Shown here in pieces: positions 31,840 through 40,437 of a stretch of DNA of 64,000 nt (position 1 is its first letter; each line of letters starts with the position of its first letter). The position numbers and the translations under genes were made by a program. The notes beneath the pieces are model-generated. The model saw only the letters and a list, made by a program, of their open reading frames with translations. It was not told where the DNA came from and ran no database searches. This DNA comes from Flavobacteriaceae bacterium (GTDB taxonomy: Bacteria > Bacteroidota > Bacteroidia > Flavobacteriales > Weeksellaceae), in the NCBI GenBank assembly GCA_012522185.1, contig JAAYKY010000001.1, positions 62,001 to 126,000 of the forward strand. The letters are read 5' to 3'.

Positions 31840-32955
31840 ATGCGCAAATTACAAATGGTTGATTTGGGTGCACAGTACCAGAAAATCAAAAAAGATATAG
31901 ACGAAGCCATTCAGGGGGTCATTGATTCTTCAGCATTTATTAACGGCCCTGAAGTGAAAAATTTCCAGACAGAACTGGAATCTTATTTAAACGTTAAACA
32001 CGTCATTCCTTGCGGAAACGGAACCGATGCTTTGCAAATCGCTTTGATGGCGCTGGATTTGAAGCCGGGCGATGAAGTCATCACAGCCGATTTTACATTT
32101 GCGGCGACCGTGGAAGTCATTCATCTTTTGGGATTGAAATCGGTTTTGGTCGATGTGGATTATGATACGTTTTTAATTGATCCGGAGAAAATTCGCGCAG
32201 CCATTACACCAAAAACCAAAGCGATCATTCCCGTGCATTTGTTTGGTCAATGTGCCAATATGGATGAAATAAATAAGATTGCAAAAGAGCATAATTTATT
32301 TGTAATCGAAGATACCGCACAGGGCATTGGAGCTGATTTCAAAGGTGAAAAAGCGGGAACCATCGGAACGATCGGAACGACTTCATTTTTCCCTTCCAAA
32401 AATTTGGGATGCTACGGCGATGGCGGAGCAATTTTTACCAATGATGATGCTTTGGCGCATAAAATGCGTGGAATATGTAACCACGGAATGTACCAAAGAT
32501 ATTACCACGATGAAATTGGCGTGAATTCAAGGTTGGACAGCATTCAAGCAGCGATTTTGAGAGTGAAATTGCATCATTTGGACGAATACAACAAAGCGCG
32601 CAGAAAAGCGGCCGATTTTTACAATGAAGCTTTTCAGGATATCCCTGAATTATTGACACCTGCCAAAGCAGATAATTCCACCCACGTTTATCATCAATAC
32701 ACGCTTCGTGTGACCAATGGAAAACGCAATGAATTAAAAGAATTTTTAGAGTCCAAAGGCATTCCGGCGATGATTTATTATCCGGTTCCTTTGCGAAAAC
32801 AAAAAGCGTATGATACAGGAAATTATAAGGACACCGATTTCCCGAATACCAATAAATTAATCGAAGAAGTAATTTCGTTGCCGATGCATACGGAATTGGA
32901 TAAAGAACAATTGGAGTTTATCAAAGAGTCGGTATTGGAATTTTTCACGAGCTAA
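31840..32955 (+). CDS. DegT/DnrJ/EryC1/StrS-family sugar aminotransferase
   Basis: About 371 residues. A PLP-dependent transaminase that aminates nucleotide-linked keto-sugars for surface polysaccharides. The PLP lysine is in TTSFFPSKNLGCYGDGGAIF, with IPCGNGTDALQIALMALDLKPGDEVI and VIEDTAQGIGADFKG. C-terminal STHVYHQYTLRVTNGKR and IPAMIYYPVPLRKQKAY complete the family pattern, close to WbpE-like enzymes. It is followed 40 bases later by galE, so both serve cell-surface sugar synthesis. Confidence 0.9.
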   Translation: MRKLQMVDLGAQYQKIKKDIDEAIQGVIDSSAFINGPEVKNFQTELESYLNVKHVIPCGNGTDALQIALMALDLKPGDEVITADFTFAATVEVIHLLGLKSVLVDVDYDTFLIDPEKIRAAITPKTKAIIPVHLFGQCANMDEINKIAKEHNLFVIEDTAQGIGADFKGEKAGTIGTIGTTSFFPSKNLGCYGDGGAIFTNDDALAHKMRGICNHGMYQRYYHDEIGVNSRLDSIQAAILRVKLHHLDEYNKARRKAADFYNEAFQDIPELLTPAKADNSTHVYHQYTLRVTNGKRNELKEFLESKGIPAMIYYPVPLRKQKAYDTGNYKDTDFPNTNKLIEEVISLPMHTELDKEQLEFIKESVLEFFTS

Positions 32956-33000
32956 ATTTGGGTTACGAATTCGCATAATCACAAACTTGAAACATTGAAC

Positions 33001-34014
33001 TTGAAACAAAAAATTTTAGTCACCGGCGGATTAGGATACATTGGCTCTCACACTGCGGTAGCATTACAGGAAGCCGGATATGAAGTCGTTATCATCGATG
33101 ATTTATCCAATTCCGAATTATTTGTATTGGATCGAATCACTCAAATCACGGGAATCGAACCTGAATTTCATCAGATAGATTTAAAGGATGCTGATTTGGT
33201 CAATGAGTTTTTTCAAAACAACAAAGTCGATGGTGTCATTCATTTCGCAGCGCACAAAGCCGTAGGCGAAAGCGTTCAGAAGCCTTTAATGTATCATAAA
33301 AACAATCTTTTGGGATTGCTAAATGTATTGGAAGCAATGAAAGAAAACGAAGTGGATCATTTCATTTTCAGTTCTTCTTGTACGGTTTACGGTCAGGCCG
33401 ATAAAATGCCGATTGACGAGTCGGCTCCGATCAAAAAAGCAGAATCGCCTTATGCCAAAACCAAACAAATAGGCGAGGAGATTTTAGAAGATTTCGTAGC
33501 GGCTTTTGAAAAAAACGTGATTTCCTTGAGGTATTTCAATCCGGTGGGTGCACATCCGAGTGCTTTGATTGGAGAATTACCCAAAGGCGTTCCCAATAAT
33601 TTAGTGCCCTTTGTTACACAGACAGCAGCCGGAATGCGTGAATTTTTATCGGTGTTTGGAAGTGATTATCCGACCCGTGACGGAACGGCCATCCGGGATT
33701 ATATCTATGTTTGCGATTTGGCGGATGCACACGTAAAAGCTTTGACAAGATTAATTCAAAAGCAAAATAAATCCAACTTGGAAGTTTTCAATTTGGGAAC
33801 GGGCATTGGTTCAACGGTTTTGGAAGTGGTGAAAGCTTTTGAAACGGTCAATAATCTGAAATTGAATTATAAATTGGTCGAGAGAAGAGCAGGGGACATC
33901 ATTGAAGCTTTTGCGGACAATAGTTTAGCGGAAAATGAATTGGGATGGAAACCTGAAACTTCGCTGGAAGAATCGATGCGTACGGCTTGGGAATGGCAGA
34001 GGAGCCTCCCCTAA
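33001..34014 (+). CDS. galE: UDP-glucose 4-epimerase
   Basis: A 337-residue short-chain dehydrogenase-fold epimerase interconverting UDP-glucose and UDP-galactose (or N-acetyl forms). N-terminal ILVTGGLGYIGSHT binds NAD; the catalytic Ser and Tyr-Lys are in FSSSCTVYG and SPYAKTKQIGEE; RDYIYVCDLADAH and ERRAGDIIEAFAD are family motifs. No ATG is available; TTG at 33001 or at 32995 is the start. It follows the DegT gene and ends in a GC-rich hairpin. Confidence 0.93.
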   Translation: MKQKILVTGGLGYIGSHTAVALQEAGYEVVIIDDLSNSELFVLDRITQITGIEPEFHQIDLKDADLVNEFFQNNKVDGVIHFAAHKAVGESVQKPLMYHKNNLLGLLNVLEAMKENEVDHFIFSSSCTVYGQADKMPIDESAPIKKAESPYAKTKQIGEEILEDFVAAFEKNVISLRYFNPVGAHPSALIGELPKGVPNNLVPFVTQTAAGMREFLSVFGSDYPTRDGTAIRDYIYVCDLADAHVKALTRLIQKQNKSNLEVFNLGTGIGSTVLEVVKAFETVNNLKLNYKLVERRAGDIIEAFADNSLAENELGWKPETSLEESMRTAWEWQRSLP

Positions 34015-34031
34015 CCCCTCCGAAGGAGGGG
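34015..34031 (+). terminator. GC-rich hairpin at the galE stop
   Basis: CCCCTCC-GAA-GGAGGGG, perfect 7-base arms starting at the base after the galE stop codon. There is no T-tract, so it may be a stabiliser or a dispersed repeat instead of a true terminator. Confidence 0.5.
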
Positions 34032-34086
34032 AATTCGTTCTTTACGAACTTCGAATTTCGGACTTCATCAAACGAAAAATAATTCG

Positions 34087-34094
34087 TAATTTTG
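34087..34094 (+). promoter_or_regulatory. Promoter -7 box TAATTTTG for lipA
   Basis: Exact consensus match, ending 8 bases before the ATG at 34103, so the transcript would be almost leaderless. Confidence 0.5.
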
Positions 34095-34102
34095 ACCATT
34101 CT

Positions 34103-34972
34103 ATGGAAGTAATCATCAAAGAAGACGGAAGGGTACAAAAACCGGAATGGTTGCGTGTGAAACTGCCTACGGGTAAAAAGCACCGTGAGTTGCGTGGTTT
34201 GGTTGATAAATACAAACTCAACACGATTTGCCAAAGTGGAAGTTGTCCGAATATGGGCGAATGCTGGGGCGCAGGAACCGCGACTTTTATGATTTTAGGA
34301 AACATTTGTACACGTTCATGTGGATTTTGCGGTGTGAAAACCGGTCGTCCCGAACAAGTCGATTGGGAAGAGCCTGAAAAAGTGGCGCGTTCCATCAAAC
34401 TGATGCAAATCAAACACGCGGTTCTGACTTCTGTGGATCGCGATGATTTGAAAGATATGGGTTCTATCATTTGGGCGGAAACCATTGGCGCGGTTCGGAG
34501 AATCAGTCCGGGAACGACGATGGAAACTTTAATTCCCGATTTTCAGGGAAACACAAAAATGCTGGATCGAATTCTGGAAGCCGCTCCTGAAGTGATTTCG
34601 CACAATATGGAAACGGTGAAAAGACTGACGCGCGAAGTGAGAATTCAAGCGAAATATGAACGCAGTTTGGAAGTTTTGCGTTACTTAAAAGAGCAAGGTC
34701 AGCCGAGAACCAAAACGGGTGTTATGCTTGGTTTGGGCGAAACGGAAGACGAGGTTTTTGAAACCATTCAGGATGTCAGAAATGCCAATGTGGACATCAT
34801 CACGATTGGGCAGTATCTGCAGCCGACCAAAAAACATTTGCCAGTTCGTTCCTTTATCACACCGGAACAGTTCAAAGCATACGAAATTTTTGCGAAAGAT
34901 TTGAGCTTCCGTCACGTAGAAAGTGGTCCGTTGGTGCGTTCTTCTTATCACGCTGAGAAGCATATTCTTTAG
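34103..34972 (+). CDS. lipA: Lipoyl synthase
   Basis: A 289-residue radical SAM enzyme that inserts sulfur at C6 and C8 of octanoyl groups. The auxiliary cluster cysteines are in CQSGSCPNMGEC (CxxxxCxxxxxC) and the radical SAM cluster in CTRSCGFC (CxxxCxxC). The C-terminal RSSY motif is seen in LVRSSYHAEK. The ATG at 34103 matches homolog length; a longer reading frame from 33935 overlaps galE and is rejected. Its own -7 box indicates independent transcription. Confidence 0.96.
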   Translation: MEVIIKEDGRVQKPEWLRVKLPTGKKHRELRGLVDKYKLNTICQSGSCPNMGECWGAGTATFMILGNICTRSCGFCGVKTGRPEQVDWEEPEKVARSIKLMQIKHAVLTSVDRDDLKDMGSIIWAETIGAVRRISPGTTMETLIPDFQGNTKMLDRILEAAPEVISHNMETVKRLTREVRIQAKYERSLEVLRYLKEQGQPRTKTGVMLGLGETEDEVFETIQDVRNANVDIITIGQYLQPTKKHLPVRSFITPEQFKAYEIFAKDLSFRHVESGPLVRSSYHAEKHIL

Positions 34973-35086
34973 AGGTAAGGTTGGTAGAGAAAATAGAGAA
35001 TAGAAGATAGAAAATAGATACATTATACAATAATTCACTATTCAACAATTCACTTTTACACCTACCTATTCAAACTTTCTTTATTC

Positions 35087-35094
35087 TATTTTTG
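35087..35094 (+). promoter_or_regulatory. Promoter -7 box TATTTTTG for cinA
   Basis: Exact TAnnTTTG match 13 bases before the cinA ATG. The 135-base gap upstream is A/T-rich low-complexity sequence with no other feature. Confidence 0.45.
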
Positions 35095-35107
35095 AAGAAA
35101 TAATTTT

Positions 35108-36355
35108 ATGAAAGTAAAGCTGTTGACCATTGGGGATGAAATATTAATCGGTCAAACGGTCGATACGAATTCCGCCTACATTGCACAAAAACTAAACGGA
35201 ATTGGATTGGAAGTAGAAGAAATTATTTCCATTGCCGATCGTTCCGAAACCATCATACAAGCACTTCAAAATTCAATTTCCGAAACCGATGTTTTGATTA
35301 CAACCGGCGGATTGGGGCCGACCAATGATGATGTGACTAAGCTGGCTTTGTGCGAATTTCTAGATACCGAGTTGATTTTGGATGAATTCGTATTGAAAGA
35401 ACTCGAAGAGCGTTTTGCCAAACAAGGTCGGGAATTGAACAAACTCAATCGCAATCAAACTTTATTACCCAAAAAATCGATTGCGTTGCGAAATATTTTG
35501 GGAACGGCTCCGGGCATCTGGACGGAATTTCAAAATACCATTATCATCAATCTTCCCGGTGTTCCGTTTGAAATGAAAAATCTGATGAAAACGGAAGTTT
35601 TGCCTCGGCTTCAACAAAAATTCAATTTGCCTTTTGTGGTTCATCGGTTTTTATCGGTTTCGGATTATCCGGAAAGTGAGTTGGCCATTGCGTTGGAAGG
35701 TTGGGAGAATAATTTGCCTCAACATCTGCATTTTGCTTATTTGCCCGAGAGAAATAAAATCAAATTAAGGATTACCGGAATTGGAAAAGTCAAATCCGTA
35801 ATGGAAAAGGAAATCGATGCGGAAGTCGAAAAGCTGGTTCCATTGATTGGTGATCGTTTGGACTCTACAACTCGCGATACGATTGAAATAATTCTGGGCG
35901 AAAAACTCAAAGATTTAAATTTAAGCATTGCCACGGCAGAAAGCTGTACCGGTGGAAATATTTCCTTTCTGCTCACTTCAGCGCCGGGTAGTTCGGAATA
36001 TTTCAAAGGCGGAATTGTTTCGTATGCAACCGAAGTGAAAGAAAGGGTTTTAGGCGTTTCCAACGAATTAATCCAAAAACACACGGTGGTAAGCAGTGAA
36101 GTAGCCGAAGCAATGGCAAAAGGCGTTCGCGAACATTTACAAACGGATGTCGGTGTTTCTACCACAGGCGTTGCCGGTCCGGCGAAAGGGGAAGATGGCA
36201 AAGAAGTCGGCACGATTTGGATTGGGATAGCCGATAAAAATTCGGTGACAAGCGTGAAATATTTCTTTCCTTATCTGGAGCGCGAAGATTTTATCGCACA
36301 AGTTTCCCGATTGGCTTTGCAGAATGTTTTCAAATTTCTGAACGGAAAAATTTAG
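35108..36355 (+). CDS. cinA: CinA-family nicotinamide-nucleotide amidohydrolase
   Basis: A 415-residue two-domain protein. The N-terminal MoeA/MoaB-like (COG1058) domain has LTIGDEILIGQTVDTNSAYIAQKLN and TTGGLGPTNDDVTK. The C-terminal PncC domain has ATAESCTGGNISFLLTSAPGSSEYFKGG and GVAGPAKGEDGKEVGTIWIG. It recycles NMN in NAD metabolism and has been tied to competence and DNA repair in some species. It overlaps the convergent DUF5723 gene by 4 bases. Confidence 0.94.
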   Translation: MKVKLLTIGDEILIGQTVDTNSAYIAQKLNGIGLEVEEIISIADRSETIIQALQNSISETDVLITTGGLGPTNDDVTKLALCEFLDTELILDEFVLKELEERFAKQGRELNKLNRNQTLLPKKSIALRNILGTAPGIWTEFQNTIIINLPGVPFEMKNLMKTEVLPRLQQKFNLPFVVHRFLSVSDYPESELAIALEGWENNLPQHLHFAYLPERNKIKLRITGIGKVKSVMEKEIDAEVEKLVPLIGDRLDSTTRDTIEIILGEKLKDLNLSIATAESCTGGNISFLLTSAPGSSEYFKGGIVSYATEVKERVLGVSNELIQKHTVVSSEVAEAMAKGVREHLQTDVGVSTTGVAGPAKGEDGKEVGTIWIGIADKNSVTSVKYFFPYLEREDFIAQVSRLALQNVFKFLNGKI

Positions 36356-37815
36356 CATTTACAAGGTTTTCGACTTCGTCTTTCGATGTCGCGGTTGCTG
36401 AGTGGGTAAATTTTTAATCCAATGTAGAAATCTTCACCGTGAAGTTTTTGGTGGGGAATAAATATAGGAAGTAAATTTTCACTGCCGATGATAAGTGGAC
36501 CATATCGGAGAAAGGCACCCATTTGAAAATTTTTGTATTCATAAGCCGAAACAGAAGCGCCATAGGCGAATTTATGTTGGCTCACAATGTAGGAAGCATT
36601 GATGATATTGCTTCTTTTCAAGCTGTTTTCAAAGATGGGAAGACGTTGCACAACATCTATGTTTAGGTATTGATTTACGCCAATATTTTTACTTGCATTA
36701 AAATGAAGACTTGTCGGCAGTCCGATTTTAAAATCGTTTGAAACCAAGGATTGAGCTGGGTTTCCGTAAATTTCATTGCTGATGATTTGGGCGTATTGTT
36801 CGGGCGATTCGAATTCAATGTCTTCCAAATTTGAATTATTAGTGTACTGAAAGTTTTCGCCCAAAAAATGATGAAGAAATCCATCAAAATTTACCCATCC
36901 GACGTCTAGTAAATTGGCCGAAATTTTCAAATCATAATCATCGTCATTTCCCGCATAATTCACAAAAGCGAACCCAAAGTCAAATCCGAAACCGTTTCCT
37001 TGCGATTGATAATTATAGGTTTCATTTTCAAAGTCATAGCCCGTTGCATAGCCGATTTCGATATCAAAATCTGATACGAAAAGATTTTTTTGATTGGCGA
37101 GCGAACCGTCTTCTAATACGATGTCTTCGTTTTCACGCCGCATCACAGCATTTTCGTTGTTTTTCAGGTAAAAAGCATCATGAGCCATTAGGTATTTAAT
37201 ATTGACGCCCGCAATCCATTGATAGTCAGAGTTGAATGGGATTTCTGTTGCGAGGTTGAGTCCAATTTCTGTCCAATTCATAAAATTGGCTTCAAAAGGG
37301 CTTAAGTTATAAAGTACGGGTTCGAGAATTTCCTGATTGGTAAATTGAAGATAATTGTCCACATCAATAATTGAGCTCTGTGTACGGAGTTTTGAAAAGA
37401 TGCCAACAGAAAAATCCTTCTCCGCAATTGTAAAATTGTATGAGGCAGAAGGTCCCATGATTTCATTGCTGAAATGATATCCGGTTATGTCTTTGTTGTA
37501 ATAATCCCATACTTTTTTGGTGTTTTCTCCGGTTATGTTTTCTCCGATGTTTGCTTCTCTGATTTCACCGCTTGTCAATCCTAGAATGCTTGTTTTTGAA
37601 ATATAGCCATAGCTGTTTTGAATAAAGATGTTTTCTGAAAATAAGTGAACATCCCATTGATTAGGATTAAGAAAGCTTTGGGTAGGAGAAATACCGACTG
37701 TGCTGATTCCGCTGAACCGGTCATTGCTGAAAATGAAAGGGTCCTGCGATAGCAGCGGAGCGGATAATAGACATAATCCAACCACTGAAAGTATATGAAA
37801 AGCACGAAAAGTCAA
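36352..37815 (-). CDS. DUF5723-family outer-membrane beta-barrel protein
   Basis: A 487-residue exported protein with a signal peptide (residues 1-23, ending LLSQ) and many alternating amphipathic strands. DUF5723 features include NDRFSGISTVGISPTQSFLNPNQWDVHLF, GPSASYNFTIAEKDFSVGIFSKLRT and NIKYLMAHDAFYL. It probably forms an outer-membrane barrel; function is unknown. It ends RRSRKPCKC, cysteine-containing and polar, unlike barrels that finish on an aromatic residue. Its stop overlaps that of cinA. Confidence 0.75.
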   Translation of the reverse strand: MTFRAFHILSVVGLCLLSAPLLSQDPFIFSNDRFSGISTVGISPTQSFLNPNQWDVHLFSENIFIQNSYGYISKTSILGLTSGEIREANIGENITGENTKKVWDYYNKDITGYHFSNEIMGPSASYNFTIAEKDFSVGIFSKLRTQSSIIDVDNYLQFTNQEILEPVLYNLSPFEANFMNWTEIGLNLATEIPFNSDYQWIAGVNIKYLMAHDAFYLKNNENAVMRRENEDIVLEDGSLANQKNLFVSDFDIEIGYATGYDFENETYNYQSQGNGFGFDFGFAFVNYAGNDDDYDLKISANLLDVGWVNFDGFLHHFLGENFQYTNNSNLEDIEFESPEQYAQIISNEIYGNPAQSLVSNDFKIGLPTSLHFNASKNIGVNQYLNIDVVQRLPIFENSLKRSNIINASYIVSQHKFAYGASVSAYEYKNFQMGAFLRYGPLIIGSENLLPIFIPHQKLHGEDFYIGLKIYPLSNRDIERRSRKPCKC

Positions 37816-37901
37816 GAAATCCCTATTTAATTAAAAAACGTAGAAAAAGCAGGTTTATTTCATGTAAGGTTTGTGGAAGAGAAATATTTAGGCATAAAAA
37901 A

Positions 37902-37920
37902 TGCCCGGCAAAACCGGGCA
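37902..37920 (-). terminator. Terminator of the porin-like gene
   Basis: TGCCCGG pairs with CCGGGCA around a 5-base loop; T6 follows on the minus strand. Confidence 0.8.
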
Positions 37921-37955
37921 ATTATTTGGATTGTGTATTTTATTTTTTGTGTGGA

Positions 37956-38558
37956 TTAGAATGTGTATCCTACTCCTAATGCAATTGTTGAATTGTAGAT
38001 TTTGAATTTGTCACCGTTTGTATCTTCTAATGTATACACACTATTTAATCCACGGCCGTAACGAATTCCGAAATTTAATCCCATTGGCAATTCATACCCT
38101 GCACCAATGTTAAGTCCAAAGTTCACGCCAGAAACATCATCTATGTCTCCTTCAAATGAGCTGTCACCACCTTCAACTTTACCTTTTGCGCCTACGTTGA
38201 ATCCTACTTGAGGTCCAAATTCGAAGTTTAAACCTTCGTAAGCATACCATTTCATCATCAATGGAACATTAATGTAGCTAAAATTACTCGTGTACTTAAC
38301 GTCCTGTCCAAAGATAGTTTCCTCATACTTGTCTCCTTGTAAAGAGAAAAGTAATTCAGGTTGAAAAGCCAATTGCTCGGAGAAACGGATATTTGCGTAA
38401 CCTCCAACATTGAAGCCAACTTTCATGTCTGACTCCTCAACATCACTTCCGACGAAGTTAGTCAATTGTGGTCCGGCTTTCACACCGAAACTTACTTGTG
38501 CATCTGCACTTGTCATTCCAAAAACCGCTAAAGCGGCAATAAAAAACATTTTTTTCAT
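37956..38558 (-). CDS. Outer-membrane beta-barrel protein, porin/PorT-like family
   Basis: A 200-residue protein with signal peptide MKKMFFIAALAVFGMTSADAQ. Alternating amphipathic strands follow (FGVKAGPQLTNF, VGFNVGGYANIRFSEQLAFQPELLFSLQG, NFEFGPQVGFNVGAKGKV), ending in ALGVGYTF with a terminal aromatic as in barrel proteins. It fits an eight-stranded outer-membrane barrel. Specific substrate is unknown. It is flanked by its own terminator and appears monocistronic. Confidence 0.85.
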   Translation of the reverse strand: MKKMFFIAALAVFGMTSADAQVSFGVKAGPQLTNFVGSDVEESDMKVGFNVGGYANIRFSEQLAFQPELLFSLQGDKYEETIFGQDVKYTSNFSYINVPLMMKWYAYEGLNFEFGPQVGFNVGAKGKVEGGDSSFEGDIDDVSGVNFGLNIGAGYELPMGLNFGIRYGRGLNSVYTLEDTNGDKFKIYNSTIALGVGYTF

Positions 38559-38672
38559 CTGTTTAATTTTTTAGTTTAAAATAGTTTTAGAATTATGTCT
38601 ATTTTAAGGTTCGCATAGCCATTTAACAAATGCTGTGCCAAAGGAAAATGAAATGTTAAAATTCAATACCAA

Positions 38673-38707
38673 AAAAAGCCGTCTAGGCTGAGCCGAGACG
38701 ACTTTTT
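38673..38707 (-). terminator. Terminator of the Omp28 lipoprotein gene
   Basis: Minus-strand AAAAAGTCGTCT pairs with AGACGGCTTTTT through one T-G pair, with an inner GGC/GCC stem and T tail. Confidence 0.8.
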
Positions 38708-38730
38708 ACTATGGAAAGTAATTTTAATAT

Positions 38731-39867
38731 TTAGTCAAAATCCTGATTTGCACCGACTTTGGCGCGCTGTACGTTCAGAACTGGACGATTGTTTACTTGA
38801 TCTCCATTTCCAAGAACAAATGCCACAATTGAAAGATTTTCAGAATTGGTGACATTATCAGGAAGGCTCACGCTGAAATTGCGAGACCATATATTCCCAT
38901 TGGAAATATGGTTTTGCGGAATCAGGTCTCCGAAAATATCGGTATAAGATTTAAGCAATACGTGCTCTTGTGGGAAGTTTGGAATTGGATTCGGAAGATT
39001 TACATAATCAAAATTCGGATCGCATGTAGCTGACTGCCCTGTGAAATAATTGACCTGATTATAGGAAAGACCATCTTCAAGTAAATATACTACCAGTCGT
39101 GCATTGGGTACCGAGTCTGTAGCGAATCCTACTTTCACATTGATGCTAAGGCTACTGCCACTTAATGAGGAATCAATCGCAAGCCCAAGAGGAGCGGGCT
39201 GATTCAGGAAAGAGTCAACCTGTGCCTGATATGCCGAAGCATCATTTGGGCAAGGCTGGGTCCCTTGGAACATATCTACAGTATGAATTCTGTTATATCG
39301 ACCTTCGGGGCGTCCCAAAACATTGTAATTGTTCGGGTGGCTTAACTGATTGGCAAACTCATATGCCCAAGGGTCGGTAGGTGCTCCCGGACAGTGAATT
39401 GCTACTGGGATTACTCTGTCACTGTAGTTGGTGACATATTCCACTATGGTTACCATTCGCGGACAATACCCGCACCAAGTTCCGGTGTAGTCTTCAAGTA
39501 ATAATTTCTGGGTATATCCCTCGGGTTGAGTGTCTTCTTCTGTGGAAGCAAAATAAGCAATATTGCTTTCCAGCCCGTTGAAGGTTGCACGAACTTCATT
39601 CTCAGGATTTACTGAAGTAGGTGTAAAGGTATTCCCAGAAATCTGGTTTCCATTTACAAAAAATATAGCCTGGTTTGAAACGTCTCCCCCAATGTTGGAA
39701 GTGGCAGTAAACGTAATCGTACTACCGACAGTTACGCTGGAAGACGATAAAGTTAAGGTGATAGATTCGTCTGGAATTTCCTCTTCGGTTCCGCAACTTG
39801 TGAAGAACAATAGAGAAATCAGACCCATAAAGACAAAAATGTGTGTTAGTTTATTTAATTTTTTCAT
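38731..39867 (-). CDS. Omp28-family lipoprotein with thioredoxin-like WCGYC motif
   Basis: A 378-residue lipoprotein; the signal peptide ends at lipobox Cys25 (FFTSC). Residues 30-105 look like an Ig-like domain (SSSSVTVGSTITFTATSNIGG). Residues 118-378 are Omp28-like with LLLEDYTGTWCGYCPRM, where Cys132-Cys135 form a CxxC in a thioredoxin-like fold. Presumed exposed on the cell surface or in the periplasm, possibly reacting with disulfides. It is divergent from tlpA and opposes an Omp28-T9SS gene in the same cluster. Confidence 0.83.
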   Translation of the reverse strand: MKKLNKLTHIFVFMGLISLLFFTSCGTEEEIPDESITLTLSSSSVTVGSTITFTATSNIGGDVSNQAIFFVNGNQISGNTFTPTSVNPENEVRATFNGLESNIAYFASTEEDTQPEGYTQKLLLEDYTGTWCGYCPRMVTIVEYVTNYSDRVIPVAIHCPGAPTDPWAYEFANQLSHPNNYNVLGRPEGRYNRIHTVDMFQGTQPCPNDASAYQAQVDSFLNQPAPLGLAIDSSLSGSSLSINVKVGFATDSVPNARLVVYLLEDGLSYNQVNYFTGQSATCDPNFDYVNLPNPIPNFPQEHVLLKSYTDIFGDLIPQNHISNGNIWSRNFSVSLPDNVTNSENLSIVAFVLGNGDQVNNRPVLNVQRAKVGANQDFD

Positions 39868-39926
39868 AATTATGAATTTATTTTTAGCTAAATTAGCATT
39901 TAATTAACACACAAATAATATTAATT

Positions 39927-40415
39927 ATGAAGAAATTTATTACGACTTTTTTCTTACTTACCTTTTTGTTTCCTGTTTTTTCTCAGGAATCTGAATTCCC
40001 GGACATCTCAATTCCGGATTTAAATGGCAACAGAGTAAATATAAAGTCATTGTCTACTGAGGGCAAACCTGTAGTTCTTGCATTTTGGGCGACTTGGTGC
40101 GGTCCGTGTATGTTGGAACTAAATGCGATCAACGATAAAATGGATGATTGGAAATCCGAAACAGACTTCAAGTTCTATGCTATATCACTTGATGATTCAA
40201 AAACTGTGGGACGTGTTCAACCCATGGTAAACGGAAAAGGATGGGAATTCGATATTTTATTGGATACAAATAACGATTTAAAGAGACTTCTTAACTTCTC
40301 AACTCCGCCTTTCACTGTAATTGTGAAAGATGGTAAAATTCTTTATAGACACGTGGGATATCAACCCGGAGCAGAAGATAATTTGTACGAACAGATCAAA
40401 GGAGTAGTCAACTAA
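39927..40415 (+). CDS. TlpA-family periplasmic thiol-disulfide oxidoreductase
   Basis: A 162-residue protein with a signal sequence (MKKFITTFFLLTFLFPVFSQ) and a TlpA/ResA thioredoxin domain. The active site WCGPC (Cys58, Cys61) is within VVLAFWATWCGPCMLELNAI, and the cis-proline is in STPPFTVIVKDG. It would reduce or shuttle disulfides outside the cytoplasm. It is followed 22 bases later by the DUF6029 gene and then the Omp28-T9SS gene, suggesting an electron donor for their CxxC sites. Confidence 0.88.
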   Translation: MKKFITTFFLLTFLFPVFSQESEFPDISIPDLNGNRVNIKSLSTEGKPVVLAFWATWCGPCMLELNAINDKMDDWKSETDFKFYAISLDDSKTVGRVQPMVNGKGWEFDILLDTNNDLKRLLNFSTPPFTVIVKDGKILYRHVGYQPGAEDNLYEQIKGVVN

Positions 40416-40437
40416 TTTATCCAAGAAAAATATTGAA

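Noticed and set aside
33935-34102. Longer lipA reading frame overlapping galE
   Set aside because: The added residues translate the galE end and the palindromic repeat; homolog length and a -7 box support the ATG at 34103.
34973-35086. Low-complexity GATAGAAAATAG-type stretch before cinA as a repeat array
   Set aside because: The units are irregular and A/T-rich without fixed spacing, so no CRISPR or true tandem array is supported.
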